Assembly: GCA_003584005.1 (NCBI GenBank)
Contig: QXHL01000011.1
Location: 1 to 64,000 of the forward strand
Length of the DNA: 64,000 nucleotides
Origin: Alicyclobacillaceae bacterium I2511
GTDB taxonomy: Bacteria > Bacillota > Bacilli > Alicyclobacillales > Alicyclobacillaceae
Reading direction: 5' to 3'
Both the position numbers and the translations under genes were made by a program. Positions within the stretch are counted from its first letter, which is position 1, and the number at the start of each line of letters is the position of its first letter. Positions 63,740 to 64,000 of the stretch are shown here, piece after piece. The notes below the pieces were generated by a model. That model had not been told where the DNA came from and searched no databases. It saw nothing but the letters and a program-made list of their open reading frames with translations.

Positions 63740-64000
63740 TTCTTCCTGAAATATTCATAGCGGGATTAGACGAACACCAGAAATGGGTGTCATAGGAAAA
63801 TGCAGGCTGAAAACGGTTTGAGTTCGACACGTTTGGCTTGGGTATATTTGGTTTGTGTTTAGAGCGCACCTGTCCCATGTACGGTTCCTGGCGTTTCGGA
63901 GGCGGTTGTTCAGACGGTAAATGTGTCAACCGAACCGAGGTAGTCGAGTCACATTGTGAATCGTTTGAATGAACTCCTTCTGATTCACACATGAACTGCA
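63740..64000. other. Window end without a supported gene
   Basis: Past the VOC remnant I find no frame with recognisable motifs. An 85-codon minus-strand frame (63735-63992) is Ser/Pro/Asn-rich and has no ribosome binding site. The stretch 63436-63510 just before the remnant can form nested stems (GCCTGC/GCAGGC and GGTACG/CGTACC), of unknown meaning. Confidence 0.4.

Noticed and set aside
63735-63992. An 85-codon minus-strand frame at the right edge
   Set aside because: Low-complexity product, no ribosome binding site, no familiar motif.
1-64000. CRISPR arrays, tRNA or rRNA genes, complete insertion sequences or prophage
   Set aside because: No regularly spaced repeats, tRNA cloverleaf sequences, rRNA segments, transposases or phage genes were recognised on either strand.

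Overview
The window reads as chromosomal core of an endospore-forming Bacillota. Evidence for this is a spore protease (gpr), yqfC/yqfD, a gerA-type germination operon, HrcA/CIRCE heat-shock control, and the conserved holA-rpsT-gpr-lepA-hemW-hrcA-grpE-dnaK-dnaJ-prmA-rsmE-mtaB-yqeW-rpsU-yqeY-yqfC-yqfD-phoH-pgpH-ybeY-dgkA-era-yqzL-recO-ccpN-ppsR-dnaG-sigA order known from Bacillus subtilis. Base composition is near balanced and GTG/TTG starts are frequent. The RNase P RNA is type A rather than the type B usual in Bacillus. A deep-branching Bacilli lineage such as the Alicyclobacillaceae is my best guess, but no rRNA or marker search was possible.

Layout: 0.2-4.7 kb holds holA, rpsT, gpr, a convergent lytic transglycosylase and a small membrane protein where spoIIP/yqxA normally sit. 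4.7-19.3 kb runs lepA, hemW, the CIRCE-controlled hrcA-grpE-dnaK-dnaJ operon, prmA-rsmE-mtaB, a Nudix-DERA fusion gene, a reverse-strand Na/Pi cotransporter, rpsU and yqeY. 19.4-32.2 kb carries the sporulation/ribosome/replication block yqfC to sigA, with a textbook sigma-H promoter before dnaG-sigA. 32.3-37.8 kb has an acyl-CoA dehydrogenase, ydcF, trmK, a short Nif3, an RluA-family pseudouridine synthase and an AlkA glycosylase. rnpB lies on the minus strand at 37.9-38.3 kb.

38.6-45.9 kb is a potassium-uptake unit: promoter, c-di-AMP (ydaO-type) riboswitch with intrinsic terminator, a 27-codon ORF, kdpF, kdpA, kdpB, kdpC and two tandem KdpD-like proteins that lack the histidine kinase half. 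No kdpE is present. It is followed by phosphomannomutase, mannose-6-phosphate isomerase, a tiny membrane protein and cbpB, a probable c-di-AMP-binding CBS protein. c-di-AMP signalling therefore seems to touch this region twice.

49.5-64 kb is more accessory: a cysteine-desulfurase-like PLP enzyme, an MFS exporter, an HxlR regulator, a MarR regulator with a heterodimeric ABC exporter, a spermidine-synthase-like protein, a HAD protein, a gerKA-KB-KC operon with a small membrane protein, an MntP-type manganese exporter and a decayed VOC-family fragment.

The most unusual object is the Nudix hydrolase fused to a deoxyribose-phosphate-aldolase-like domain (16120-17439). Both of its active-site lysines are replaced, so it looks like a pseudo-aldolase sensor or a repurposed enzyme.
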